DNA of 13,742 nt from CAZDDI01 sp964504195. Lineage in GTDB: Bacteria > Chloroflexota > Anaerolineae > B4-G1 > SLSP01. Location: assembly GCA_964504195.1 (NCBI GenBank), contig CAZDDI010000087.1:1-13742 (forward strand). Direction: 5' to 3'. This document shows positions 1 through 6,852 of this stretch, in pieces; position 1 is the first letter of the stretch; each line of letters opens with the position of its first letter. The position numbers and the translations under genes are program-made. Under the pieces are notes generated by a model. The model did no database searches. It was not told where the DNA came from and saw only the letters and a program-made list of their open reading frames with translations.

Positions 1-56
1 TAAAATTCATGCTAATTCGTGGCTAAAACTGAATGCGCTTGGAAAATGTACGGTAA
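1..56 (+). repeat. Partial copy 1 of a MITE-like inverted-repeat element
   Basis: Right-hand part of the element seen complete at 2510-2632 and 6866-6978; the left half lies outside the window. It keeps the inner arm AATTCGTGGCT and ends in TGTACGGTA, which is the right terminal inverted repeat. Over the 55 shared bases it differs from the 2510-2632 copy at one position and from the 6866-6978 copy at three. All three copies have the same orientation. Confidence 0.85.
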
Positions 57-59
57 ACA

Positions 60-90
60 ATTTCCAGTTCATTTTCTTAATTTTCATAAT
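60..90 (-). repeat. 31-bp AT-rich module, uninterrupted copy
   Basis: Read on the minus strand, this module matches 30 of 31 bases of the sequence obtained by joining 2495-2506 to 2646-2664, that is, the flanks of element copy 2 with one 9-bp direct repeat removed. It therefore behaves as an empty version of the site into which copy 2 is inserted. Bases 67-87 are a perfect reverse complement of 2637-2657. No coding function is visible. Confidence 0.75.
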
Positions 91-285
91 GCGCCGTTCG
101 CACGCGCGAAGCAAACGCTTCGCGTTACGTCTATTTTCAGAGAAGGAATTGCGACGATAAGTGAAAGAAGGTTCTTTTGAACCTGAACCCTTGTCCTGCG
201 GTTGGCGAGGGAACGCCGGTGAGGTGAACCGGTCACATCGGGGCTAGCCTTTTAGACCAGCCCTGTATGTTGGCGATTCGTCAAA
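91..285. other. Non-coding spacer with several short hairpins
   Basis: No convincing gene is present. Inverted repeats are CGCGAAGC/GCTTCGCG (105-112 and 117-124), AGGTTC/GAACCT (169-174 and 179-184), a compound stem CGGTT-GGCG/CGCC-AACCG (199-207 pairing with 214-217 and 227-231), and GGGCT/AGCCC (241-245 and 259-263). The density of stems could mark a small structured RNA or a degenerate repeat. I do not recognise a known RNA family here, and no T-run follows any stem, so no terminator is claimed. Confidence 0.4.
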
Positions 286-359
286 TACCCCTGCCAGGAC
301 TTGAACCTGGAACACCGGGTTTAGGAAACCCGTGTTCTATCCGCTTGAACTACAGGGGC
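286..359 (-). tRNA. tRNA-Arg, anticodon CCT
   Basis: On the minus strand the 74 bases fold as a complete cloverleaf. The acceptor stem is GCCCCTG/CAGGGGT with one G-T pair, the D stem GTTC/GAAC, the anticodon stem CGGGT/ACCCG around loop TTCCTAA, the variable loop GTGTT, and the T stem CCAGG/CCTGG around loop TTCAAGT, with discriminator A. Loop positions 34-36 are CCT, which reads the arginine codon AGG. The 3' CCA is not encoded, since the next bases are TTT. It is transcribed divergently from the glycosyltransferase gene at 426. Confidence 0.97.
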
Positions 360-368
360 TTACTGCGC

Positions 369-396
369 ATTATAGCAGCTCGTCGCATTCCGGCAA
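369..396 (-). promoter_or_regulatory. Promoter of tRNA-Arg
   Basis: On the minus strand a consensus -10 box TATAAT (369-374) lies 9 bases before the mature tRNA 5' end. A -35-like TTGCCG (391-396, four of six consensus bases) is 16 bases further upstream. This is the expected geometry for a housekeeping sigma factor promoter with a very short 5' leader. Confidence 0.7.
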
Positions 397-412
397 GCGG
401 CACAACGTGGTG

Positions 413-418
413 TATAAT
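413..418 (+). promoter_or_regulatory. -10 box for the glycosyltransferase at 426 (leaderless start)
   Basis: A consensus TATAAT ends 7 bases before the GTG start at 426, so transcription should begin at or next to the start codon. There is no purine-rich Shine-Dalgarno sequence in between. No strong -35 is visible; the place where it would sit (about 390-395) overlaps the -35 of the divergent tRNA promoter. Confidence 0.6.
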
Positions 419-425
419 ACGAGTC

Positions 426-2300
426 GTGAACCGCCAAACGCCATTCAACTATTGGCCCGGGGTATTGCTGGTGCTAATCGCCGCCTTCGCCCTGCGCCTA
501 TGGCAACTCAATGCCACCTCGCTCTGGTATGACGAGACCTTTATGCTCTACCATGCCCAACAAGGCGTGGGGGGGGCTGTGCTGGGACTGTTGCGCGAGG
601 ATAACGCCCTTCCGCTACATGGTTTACTCCTGGCTCTATGGATCGGACTGGCCGGCAGCGGTGAGTTCGCGGCGCGCTACCTCTCCGTGCTGCTCGGGAC
701 GCTCGCTGTGGCCCTGGTCTGGCGGCTGGGCGGCGCGCTCGCGGGGCGCCGCCCCTTAGGGTGGGGGCCCGCGCTGGCCTGCGCCGCACTGCCCATCCAG
801 GTATACTATGCCCAAGAGGTCCGCATGTACGCGCTAACCGTCCCGCTAGCAGCGGCTTTTGCGTGGATGGCCTGGCGCTTGGCGCGCACCGGACGCGGCA
901 CGCGCACCTACATCCTACTAGGTACACTCATGCTCGCCGCGCACCTCTACGCTGGCTTGCTGTGGGCCGTAGTATTGATCGCCCACAGCAACGTATACTT
1001 CCTCCCGCAGCGCCGCGCGCCCTGGCTCCGCGCCAACCTCTGGCTCGCCCTGACCGCCGCACCCATCGTGGCATGGGCGCTCTGGCGCGCGCGCACTGAC
1101 GCCACCGGCGTCTCCGCCATTCCTCTTGAAGCGCTCCGCTGGTTGCCGGTGCAGTTCGGCGTAGGGCAATACCTGTCACAGCCCTGGGCCGGGCTATTCC
1201 TGCTAGTTCTGGCGATCTCATGCCTCGCGGCGCTGGGCGGACTCTGGCGCACGCAGCGGCGCACGGGAGCGGGGTGGTTACTCGTGGGGTGGCTTGCACC
1301 CGTAGCCTTGATGCTGGCGCTGAGCCTGATCAAAGCCAAGTGGAGCGAGCGCTACCTGTTACCCTCATTGGGGCTTGCGCTCACGGTAGGCGCGGGGTTG
1401 GGCTGGTCGCTGTTAGCTCAGAAGCGTGTCTGGCGCGGCGCACTCCTGGCCCTCGCCTGGCTCGCGCTCGCCCTGCCCGCCATAGACCGGCAAGCAACCG
1501 GCACAACAGCCCTGGGCATCGTGGATGAGTGGCATCCGCGCCCAGACTTTCGCAGCGTGGCACGCTACATCGCCGCACACAGCACCCCCGATGACGCCAT
1601 TGTGGTGGTGGGCGGCTACGCTGCACATACACTGGCTTATTACTACGATGGCCCGGCGCACAGCTTCGGCCTGCCCTACGACACGCGCTTGCTTAATGTG
1701 AACTATCCCGTAGACCTGCACGCCCTATACGTTCTGGAACACGAGACCGGTATGGCGCAACGCCTGTGGCTTGTTCTCTGGCAAGACCACCTGGCCGATC
1801 CCACCGCGCTCGTGCAGAGCGTATTGCTTGAACAATGCGCTCGCCAGCCGGTGACTACGACCTTCACCAATGTCAGCGTGCTGCTCTTTGATGTCAGTAC
1901 CTGCCGCCCGCTCGACAACCTGGCCGATCCCCCCCACCCTCTGCATACACCTTTCGCCGAACCGGTACACCTTGCCGGTTACGAGCTCCAGCGCGAGGGG
2001 GAAACCTGGGTAGTGGGCCTGTGGTGGGAGACAACCGGGCTGATGCCCGATAGCTACATCGTCTCTGCGCATCTCGTCACGCCTGATGGCGAACTGGTGG
2101 CCCAACATGATCGCATCGCCGGAGATGATCGCTATCCGCTGGGCCGGTGGGCAGCAGGAACACGCTTGCGGAATCGCTTCTTCCTCACGGTGCCTGGCGG
2201 CGAATGTGTTGACTGCACCTTGCGCGTGGGACTCTACAACGAGCGCAAACACCTCCCCCTCGCCAACGGCACCGACGCTATCTACATACCTCTACCCTGA
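426..2300 (+). CDS. GT-C membrane glycosyltransferase, ArnT/PMT_2-like (GT39-type), with C-terminal beta domain
   Basis: Predicted 624-residue integral membrane enzyme that transfers a sugar from a polyprenyl-phosphate donor on the outer face of the cytoplasmic membrane. The first membrane helix (about residues 10-28) is followed by LWYDET with acidic pair D36-E37, the usual catalytic motif in the first extracellular loop of this fold. Many further hydrophobic segments run to about residue 360. A soluble region follows, ending in a beta-rich domain (about 510-624). Acceptor and donor cannot be told from sequence. The frame stays open upstream to 267 but would cross the tRNA, so GTG at 426 is chosen; it sits 7 bases after TATAAT and lacks a Shine-Dalgarno site. 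The gene contains a G8 tract (569-576) and a C7 tract (1929-1935). A repeat array begins 25 bases after the stop. Confidence 0.88.
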   Translation: MNRQTPFNYWPGVLLVLIAAFALRLWQLNATSLWYDETFMLYHAQQGVGGAVLGLLREDNALPLHGLLLALWIGLAGSGEFAARYLSVLLGTLAVALVWRLGGALAGRRPLGWGPALACAALPIQVYYAQEVRMYALTVPLAAAFAWMAWRLARTGRGTRTYILLGTLMLAAHLYAGLLWAVVLIAHSNVYFLPQRRAPWLRANLWLALTAAPIVAWALWRARTDATGVSAIPLEALRWLPVQFGVGQYLSQPWAGLFLLVLAISCLAALGGLWRTQRRTGAGWLLVGWLAPVALMLALSLIKAKWSERYLLPSLGLALTVGAGLGWSLLAQKRVWRGALLALAWLALALPAIDRQATGTTALGIVDEWHPRPDFRSVARYIAAHSTPDDAIVVVGGYAAHTLAYYYDGPAHSFGLPYDTRLLNVNYPVDLHALYVLEHETGMAQRLWLVLWQDHLADPTALVQSVLLEQCARQPVTTTFTNVSVLLFDVSTCRPLDNLADPPHPLHTPFAEPVHLAGYELQREGETWVVGLWWETTGLMPDSYIVSAHLVTPDGELVAQHDRIAGDDRYPLGRWAAGTRLRNRFFLTVPGGECVDCTLRVGLYNERKHLPLANGTDAIYIPLP

Positions 2301-2324
2301 AAATCTATCCGAAACCTCATCAAG

Positions 2325-2436
2325 GCGGTGGTTGAGCCTGCCGAAACCGGTGAGCCTGCCGAACCCCAGCGGTGGTTGAGCCTGCCGAACCCAGCGGTGG
2401 TTGAGCCTGCCGAAACCGGTGAGCCTGCCGAAACCC
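2325..2436 (+). repeat. Array of five TGAGCCTGCCGAA units
   Basis: Exact 13-mers begin at 2333, 2351, 2377, 2402 and 2420, all in the same direction. They are separated by short spacers built from CCGG, GGTGGT and CCAGC pieces, giving an alternation of 18-base and 25-26-base periods. The same 13-mer recurs at 13583-13653, behind the other glycosyltransferase gene. The spacers are far too short for a CRISPR array. This looks like a local expansion of a dispersed intergenic repeat. Confidence 0.9.
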
Positions 2437-2497
2437 TAGCCCCTAAGTTCCCCAACAATTTGAGCGAAACCGCCCAGGTCTTTTGTAGCGCAGGATT

Positions 2498-2645
2498 ATG
2501 AAAATTTTGCTACCGTACACTTGTAGATTTTAGCCACGAATTCACTCGAATTAACACGAAAACAATAAGAAATTCGTAAAATTCGTGCTAATTCGTGGCT
2601 AAAACTGAATGCGCTTGGAAAATGTACGGTAGAAAAATGAAAATT
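2498..2645 (+). mobile_element. MITE-like element, complete copy 2, with 9-bp flanking direct repeats
   Basis: The core (2510-2632, 123 bp) is bounded by perfect 10-bp terminal inverted repeats CTACCGTACA and TGTACGGTAG. Inside lie perfect 11-bp arms AGCCACGAATT and AATTCGTGGCT plus an inner CACGAA/TTCGTG pair, so either strand could form a long hairpin. It is flanked by the direct repeat ATGAAAATT (2498-2506 and 2637-2645), 3-4 bases outside the inverted ends. Relative to copy 3 it carries 10 extra bases near the left inner arm. It is too small to encode a transposase, so mobility would depend on one elsewhere. Mobility is inferred. Confidence 0.75.
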
Positions 2646-2715
2646 AAGAAAATGAACCGGAAATAAAACTATTTGCAAGAATCACTTCTTAAAAATTTAC
2701 AAATTGAGAATTCTA

Positions 2716-2788
2716 CCCCACCCCCCTTGCCCCTCCCCACACCGCTGCGCGGCGTGGGGAGGGGCAAGGGGGCAGGGGGATAGGGGGG
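2716..2788. other. Perfect 19-bp GC-rich hairpin with G-quadruplex motifs on both strands
   Basis: Arms 2722-2740 and 2754-2772 are exact reverse complements. The 13-base loop can extend the stem by CCGC/GCGG after one mismatch. The plus strand carries G runs at 2756-2759, 2761-2764, 2768-2772, 2775-2779 and 2783-2788, with loops of 1-3 bases. The minus strand carries four G runs across 2716-2738. Sitting between convergent genes, it may act as a two-way transcription barrier or terminator, but no immediate T-run follows on either side, so that role is uncertain. Confidence 0.7.
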
Positions 2789-2891
2789 ATCATTTTATTT
2801 TTAGAACGACCAACTTGACACAAAACCTTATTTACGGATTAATTTCTTAAAATTCATCATCCTGCATTGCGCACACAAAATGAATCCTGTA

Positions 2892-4712
2892 CTACAAAAG
2901 ACCCAGGGCTTTGCTCTGCTCGATGTACTCGAGGCTCTGGTGACGGAAGTAGGTGTTATAGAGCTCTGCATAATGCCCGCTCTGAGCGAGCAACGCGTCA
3001 TGCGTACCCTCTTCAAGGATGCGCCCATGATCCAGCACGATAATCCGATCCGCGTTCTTCACGGTGGAGAGCCGGTGAGCGATAACGATAGCAGTACGGT
3101 CGCGCATGACCTCTTCCAACCCCTCCTGGATTTGCGCCTCGGTGAACGGGTCTACGCTGGCAGTAGCCTCATCGAGGATGAAGATGGCCGGGTCTTTGAG
3201 CAGCACCCGCGCCAGCGCCACGAGCTGCCGCTGCCCCATCGAGAGGTTCGCGCCGCGCTCGCCCACATCGGTATCCAGCCCCGCGTTGAGGCTTTCCAGC
3301 CACGCGCCATCGCTGATGCGTAGCGCGGCGGCATGAACATCATCGTCGCTGGCGTCGGGACGCGCGTAGCGGATGTTATCGCGCACGTTGCCGGAGAACA
3401 GGAACGGCTCTTGCGGCACCAGCCCGATGTGGCGGCGGTATTGCGTGAGGTCGAGCGTGCGAATGTCGCGCCCATCTACCAGCAGGTCGCCGCTCTGGAA
3501 CTCATAGAAGCGCGTGATGAGCCGCGCCAGACTGCTCTTCCCCGCGCCGGTATGCCCAACGATGGCGACGGTCTCGCGCGGGCGAATGTGCAGCGAGAAA
3601 TCATCCAGCACCGCCTCCCCGGCAACGTAGGCAAAGCGCAGGTTGCGGAACTCCGTTTCGCCGCGCAGCGCCGTCACCGGCTCAGCAGCGACTTGCACGA
3701 CTTTCGGCTCCGCATCCATCAACCCGAACACCCGCTCCGCTGCCGAGAGGCCATCCTGGAACTGACTCCAGAACGAGGCAATACTCAGCATCGGCCACCA
3801 AAAGAAGCCCACTGCCTGCATGAAGAGATACCACTGGCCGGGTGTGATGCCGCCGGCCTCGCGAGTGCTCAACCCACCCAGGTAGACCAGCAACGCTATG
3901 CCCAACCCGGAACTGACGCTCATAATCGGGAAGATGGTGTTCATCGTTAGCCCGCGCTGTAATCCCATGCGGTAGCCCTGCCGGTTGTTATCGGCAAAGG
4001 TGCGATAGATAGCAGCCTCCTGGCGGAAACTCTTGGCGACAACGATGCCACTGATGGATTCTTGAATCTGGGCATTGATTTTGGCGGTGACGCGCCGCGC
4101 CTGTTGCGTTACCTTGCGGGCGATGCGGCGAAAGCTCAGGGCTACTCCGGCGGCTAGAGGGGCCATCACCAGTAATATCAGGGTAAGGCGCGCACTGATG
4201 CTGGCGAGCCATAGCCCCAGGATCAGGAGCAATAGCAGCTGGCTCAGCAGTTCGAGCACCAGCGACACCACGTTGGAGAAATCTTGCGTGTCCGAAGTAA
4301 CCCGGCTCACCACCTTGCCGGTGGGATGTTCGTCGTAGAAGGAGAGATCGTGGCGCACGACGGCGGCGAATGTATCGCGGCGCAATTGCAGCACCACCTC
4401 GCCGATGACGCGCGCGGAGAAGAGGTAGCGGATGTAGTTGAAGCCCCACGCTGACACGCCTAGCAGGAGAATGCCCGTCGAGAGCAGTAGCATCATCTCC
4501 AGGGTGGGCGCACGCTCCACCACATCAATCGCGCGGGCGATGAGGATTGGCCCGGTGACGCCCGCTATCGAGTTGAGCACAATCATCAGCGCTGTGACAA
4601 ATATCTTCCGCGTATGCGGCTTGAAGTACGCGCCTATCCGGCGCAGCAACTCCCGGTCGCTATATTGGCGGTCGTAAGATTCGGTATCCAGTCCATCGAG
4701 AATGAAGCCCAT
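2892..4712 (-). CDS. ABC exporter half-transporter, canonical catalytic subunit of a heterodimer
   Basis: This 606-residue protein has an N-terminal six-helix type IV (MsbA-like) transmembrane domain (about 35-325) and a C-terminal ATPase domain (about 350-585). Walker A is GHTGAGKS (386-393), the Q-loop glutamine Q434, Walker B FILDE with catalytic E515, and the switch histidine H546. The signature is LSMGQ (490-494) instead of LSGGQ. It is the second gene of an operon with the exporter at 4833-6587, 120 bases downstream. That partner has the complementary change (Asp for the catalytic Glu), the known pattern of heterodimeric exporters such as TM287/288 and BmrCD. ATG at 4712 has AGAAGGA 7 bases upstream. 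The substrate (lipid, drug or peptide) is unknown. Confidence 0.93.
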   Translation of the reverse strand: MGFILDGLDTESYDRQYSDRELLRRIGAYFKPHTRKIFVTALMIVLNSIAGVTGPILIARAIDVVERAPTLEMMLLLSTGILLLGVSAWGFNYIRYLFSARVIGEVVLQLRRDTFAAVVRHDLSFYDEHPTGKVVSRVTSDTQDFSNVVSLVLELLSQLLLLLILGLWLASISARLTLILLVMAPLAAGVALSFRRIARKVTQQARRVTAKINAQIQESISGIVVAKSFRQEAAIYRTFADNNRQGYRMGLQRGLTMNTIFPIMSVSSGLGIALLVYLGGLSTREAGGITPGQWYLFMQAVGFFWWPMLSIASFWSQFQDGLSAAERVFGLMDAEPKVVQVAAEPVTALRGETEFRNLRFAYVAGEAVLDDFSLHIRPRETVAIVGHTGAGKSSLARLITRFYEFQSGDLLVDGRDIRTLDLTQYRRHIGLVPQEPFLFSGNVRDNIRYARPDASDDDVHAAALRISDGAWLESLNAGLDTDVGERGANLSMGQRQLVALARVLLKDPAIFILDEATASVDPFTEAQIQEGLEEVMRDRTAIVIAHRLSTVKNADRIIVLDHGRILEEGTHDALLAQSGHYAELYNTYFRHQSLEYIEQSKALGLL

Positions 4713-4725
4713 AGGGTAGTCCTTC

Positions 4726-4789
4726 TAATGCGTACTTCGTACTGCGTAATGCCCGTACTCGCTCTTTACGCAGTACGCATTACGCAGTA
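4726..4789. repeat. Inverted repeats between the two exporter genes
   Basis: TACTGCGTAATGC (4740-4752) is an exact inverted repeat of 4777-4789. TAATGCGTACT (4726-4736) is an exact inverted repeat of 4772-4782. The right-hand arms overlap, so the two hairpins exclude each other. In the operon transcript (minus strand) they lie just before the Shine-Dalgarno site of the second exporter gene (4720-4726) and share its first base, so a role in setting the subunit ratio is possible but unproven. Confidence 0.7.
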
Positions 4790-4832
4790 GCAGCCTGTGA
4801 TGATTATTTTTGCGAATAGCTCTACTCAAGCC

Positions 4833-6587
4833 CTACTCATACCGCGCGAAAATGCGCCGGTAGTCGGCGCTGCGTGCCATCAGCTCCTCATGCGTGCCTT
4901 GATCCACCAGCGCGCCTTGCCGCAAGACAAGAATCCGGTCGGCCCAGCGGATCTGGCTCAGGCGATGGGTGATGAGGAAGGTAGTCCTCTCCCGGCTGAT
5001 GCGCCGCATGGCCCGCTGGATTTGATCCTCGGTAGCGCTGTCTATCGCGCTGGTGCTGTCATCGAGAATCAGGATGCGCGGGTCGGTGAGGAAAGCGCGG
5101 GCGATGGCGATACGCTGCCGCTGCCCGCCGGAGAGCGTCACGCCACGCTCACCCACCTCGGTCGCGTAGCCCTCATTGAAGGCCATGATGAACTCATGCG
5201 CCTGCGCCTCGCGCGCGGCTTGCTCGATAGCTGCGGGGGTCGCCTCGGCGCAGCCAAAGGCGATGTTCTCAGCGAGCGTGCGCGAGAAGAGGAACACGTC
5301 CTGCTCGATGGTGGAAATCTGCGAGCGTAGCGATTCCAGACTCCAATCGCGCACCTCTACGCCATCCACCAGCACACGCCCGGCGTCTGCATCAAAGATG
5401 CGATTGATGAGCCGGGTGAGCGTGGTCTTGCCCGACCCCGTCTGCCCGACGATGGCGACGGTCTCGCCGGGCCGCGCCGTGAACGAAATATTTTGCAGCA
5501 CCGGTGTCCCGTTGTAGGCGAAGCTCACGCCCTCGAAGGTCACTTCGCCCCGGATCGGCTGCGCCACGCCCATCGCGTTCTCGTCGAGCTCCGTTTCCAC
5601 GTTGATGAGCTCCAGAATGCGCTCGGCGCTGGCGATGCCCAGCTGCACCAGGTTGAACGAGAAAATCGAGATGAAGGTGGTGAACCGCAGCGAGCCGAAC
5701 AGGCCCATGAAGGCGATAATCTGCCCCAGCGTGATGATACCGGCTTGCCAGAGCCAGAGGCCGTGCAGAAACGCCAGCGCCCAGGCGATACTAAACGCCA
5801 GCATGGGCCAATACTTCGCCTCGATCTTGCCCTGCTCGACAAAGTGATCGCGGAAGCGGGCGGCGTTGACCTCGAACTGTTCCCATTCGCGTTGCTCCTG
5901 CGTGCTGGCCTTGACCACTTCGATGCCGGCGATGGCCTCCGCCAGCCCCGCGTTCATCTGGCCGTAGGTGGCGCGCTGCGCCAGGCTCACGGGCTTGAGG
6001 CGGCGGTTGTAATCGCTCACAGTAAGCACCAACGCGACCGTGAACAGTCCCGGCACCAGCAGCAGGCGCGGCTCCAGCACCGCCATCATAATCAGTGGCA
6101 CAATCAGTGAGAGCACCGCATCGGTGATGAGCATGAGGCCGGGGCTGAACATATAGTTCAGCATCCGCACGTCATCGGTGGCGCGGGCCATGATTTCGCC
6201 GATGCGCTGCCGTCCGTGGAAGGTCTGACTCTTGCCGAGCAAGTTGACGTAGAACTCCTCGCGCGCGTTGCGCTCAATCAGCTGGGCGATAAATTCCACC
6301 GAGTAGTTGCGGCCCAGCCCGGAAAGCCCTTGCGCCGCTGCGAACACCACGATGCCCAACGCGGCCGCCTGCAATTCCGGGAGCGTCCATCCGGCTGTGG
6401 TAATCACATCGAAAGCGCGCCCCACAAGCACCTGGATGGAGCTGTAGGCGTAGTTGTTGAGGATGGTGACGGCGAGCGTCAGCAGCGGAATCCACGGCGC
6501 GCGCAGCAGGTGCGAGAGAATCCACCGCACCGGGCCGCTATGGTTGTAACGATATTCGTGGGAAAGGGTAAATTCACGTTTGAGCAC
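4833..6587 (-). CDS. ABC exporter half-transporter, subunit with degenerate ATP site
   Basis: This 584-residue protein has an N-terminal transmembrane exporter domain (about 30-320) and an ATPase domain (about 345-575). Walker A is GQTGSGKT (381-388), the Q-loop glutamine Q429, the signature a canonical LSGGQ (485-489), and the switch histidine H541. Walker B reads LILDD, so the catalytic glutamate is replaced by D510. In heterodimeric exporters this subunit supplies the weakly hydrolysing site and pairs with the partner's altered signature, here LSMGQ. It is first in the operon. The start is GTG at 6587, supported by AGGAGG (6594-6599) 6 bases upstream and a TATAAT box at 6614-6619. The next ATG-containing alternatives lack such a site. 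No regulator is adjacent, and the substrate is unknown. Confidence 0.93.
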   Translation of the reverse strand: MLKREFTLSHEYRYNHSGPVRWILSHLLRAPWIPLLTLAVTILNNYAYSSIQVLVGRAFDVITTAGWTLPELQAAALGIVVFAAAQGLSGLGRNYSVEFIAQLIERNAREEFYVNLLGKSQTFHGRQRIGEIMARATDDVRMLNYMFSPGLMLITDAVLSLIVPLIMMAVLEPRLLLVPGLFTVALVLTVSDYNRRLKPVSLAQRATYGQMNAGLAEAIAGIEVVKASTQEQREWEQFEVNAARFRDHFVEQGKIEAKYWPMLAFSIAWALAFLHGLWLWQAGIITLGQIIAFMGLFGSLRFTTFISIFSFNLVQLGIASAERILELINVETELDENAMGVAQPIRGEVTFEGVSFAYNGTPVLQNISFTARPGETVAIVGQTGSGKTTLTRLINRIFDADAGRVLVDGVEVRDWSLESLRSQISTIEQDVFLFSRTLAENIAFGCAEATPAAIEQAAREAQAHEFIMAFNEGYATEVGERGVTLSGGQRQRIAIARAFLTDPRILILDDSTSAIDSATEDQIQRAMRRISRERTTFLITHRLSQIRWADRILVLRQGALVDQGTHEELMARSADYRRIFARYE

Positions 6588-6613
6588 GCGCTGCCTCCTG
6601 AAGTAACAACTGT

Positions 6614-6643
6614 ATTATACCATGTTATGCTCCGAAAACTGAA
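6614..6643 (-). promoter_or_regulatory. Promoter of the ABC exporter operon
   Basis: On the minus strand a consensus TATAAT (6614-6619) lies about 15 bases before the AGGAGG ribosome binding site of the exporter gene, giving an expected leader of roughly 20 bases. The -35 region is weak: TTCAGT at 6638-6643 with an 18-base spacer matches three of six consensus bases. Confidence 0.55.
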
Positions 6644-6852
6644 GGGGCAACGCGCTTAAATATTCTTATAGCTGTGCTACATGCTGCCAGGCAGTAGCAC
6701 ACAAGCACGCGGATTATGTTTGTAAGTGCATTGTACCTGGTTGCTCACTAACTAAATTGATACGGAAAATCACTAAAATCACCGTGACTTTTACGCTCTC
6801 AATTGCGATTAATTAATTAGAGAATTCTTGAGCGCCCCAAAGATTTGAATTT

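Larger units (their letters stand above)
2301..2891. other. Convergent intergenic region packed with repeats
   Basis: This 591-base gap separates the 3' ends of the glycosyltransferase and the exporter operon. It holds the 13-mer array (2325-2436), element copy 2 (2510-2632) with its flanking module, and the GC-rich hairpin (2716-2788). The remaining pieces, 2437-2494, 2666-2715 and 2789-2891, are mostly AT-rich, and I see no gene or clear T-tailed terminator in them. The short open frame on the minus strand at 2496-2678 is made of repeat sequence. Confidence 0.7.

Noticed and set aside
179..192. TPP riboswitch-like string GAACCTGA
   Set aside because: None of the other conserved thi-box elements are present, and no thiamin gene is near.
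286..359. tRNA gene as an integration site for a mobile island
   Set aside because: I found no second copy of the tRNA 3' end in the window and no integrase gene.
267..425. N-terminal extension of the first glycosyltransferase to ATG 267
   Set aside because: It would be translated through the antisense of a complete tRNA gene and through the TATAAT box. The family-typical N-terminus begins near GTG 426.
541..1721. Several minus-strand open frames inside the first glycosyltransferase
   Set aside because: They are shadows of a GC-rich coding frame, rich in Arg, Ala and Pro, without ribosome binding sites or recognisable domains.
2333..2432. CRISPR array
   Set aside because: The repeated unit is only 13 bases with spacers of 5-13 bases that are themselves similar. 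No cas genes are present.
2496..2678. 60-residue minus-strand open frame
   Set aside because: It consists of the inverted-repeat element and its AT-rich flank, with no ribosome binding site or protein-like composition.
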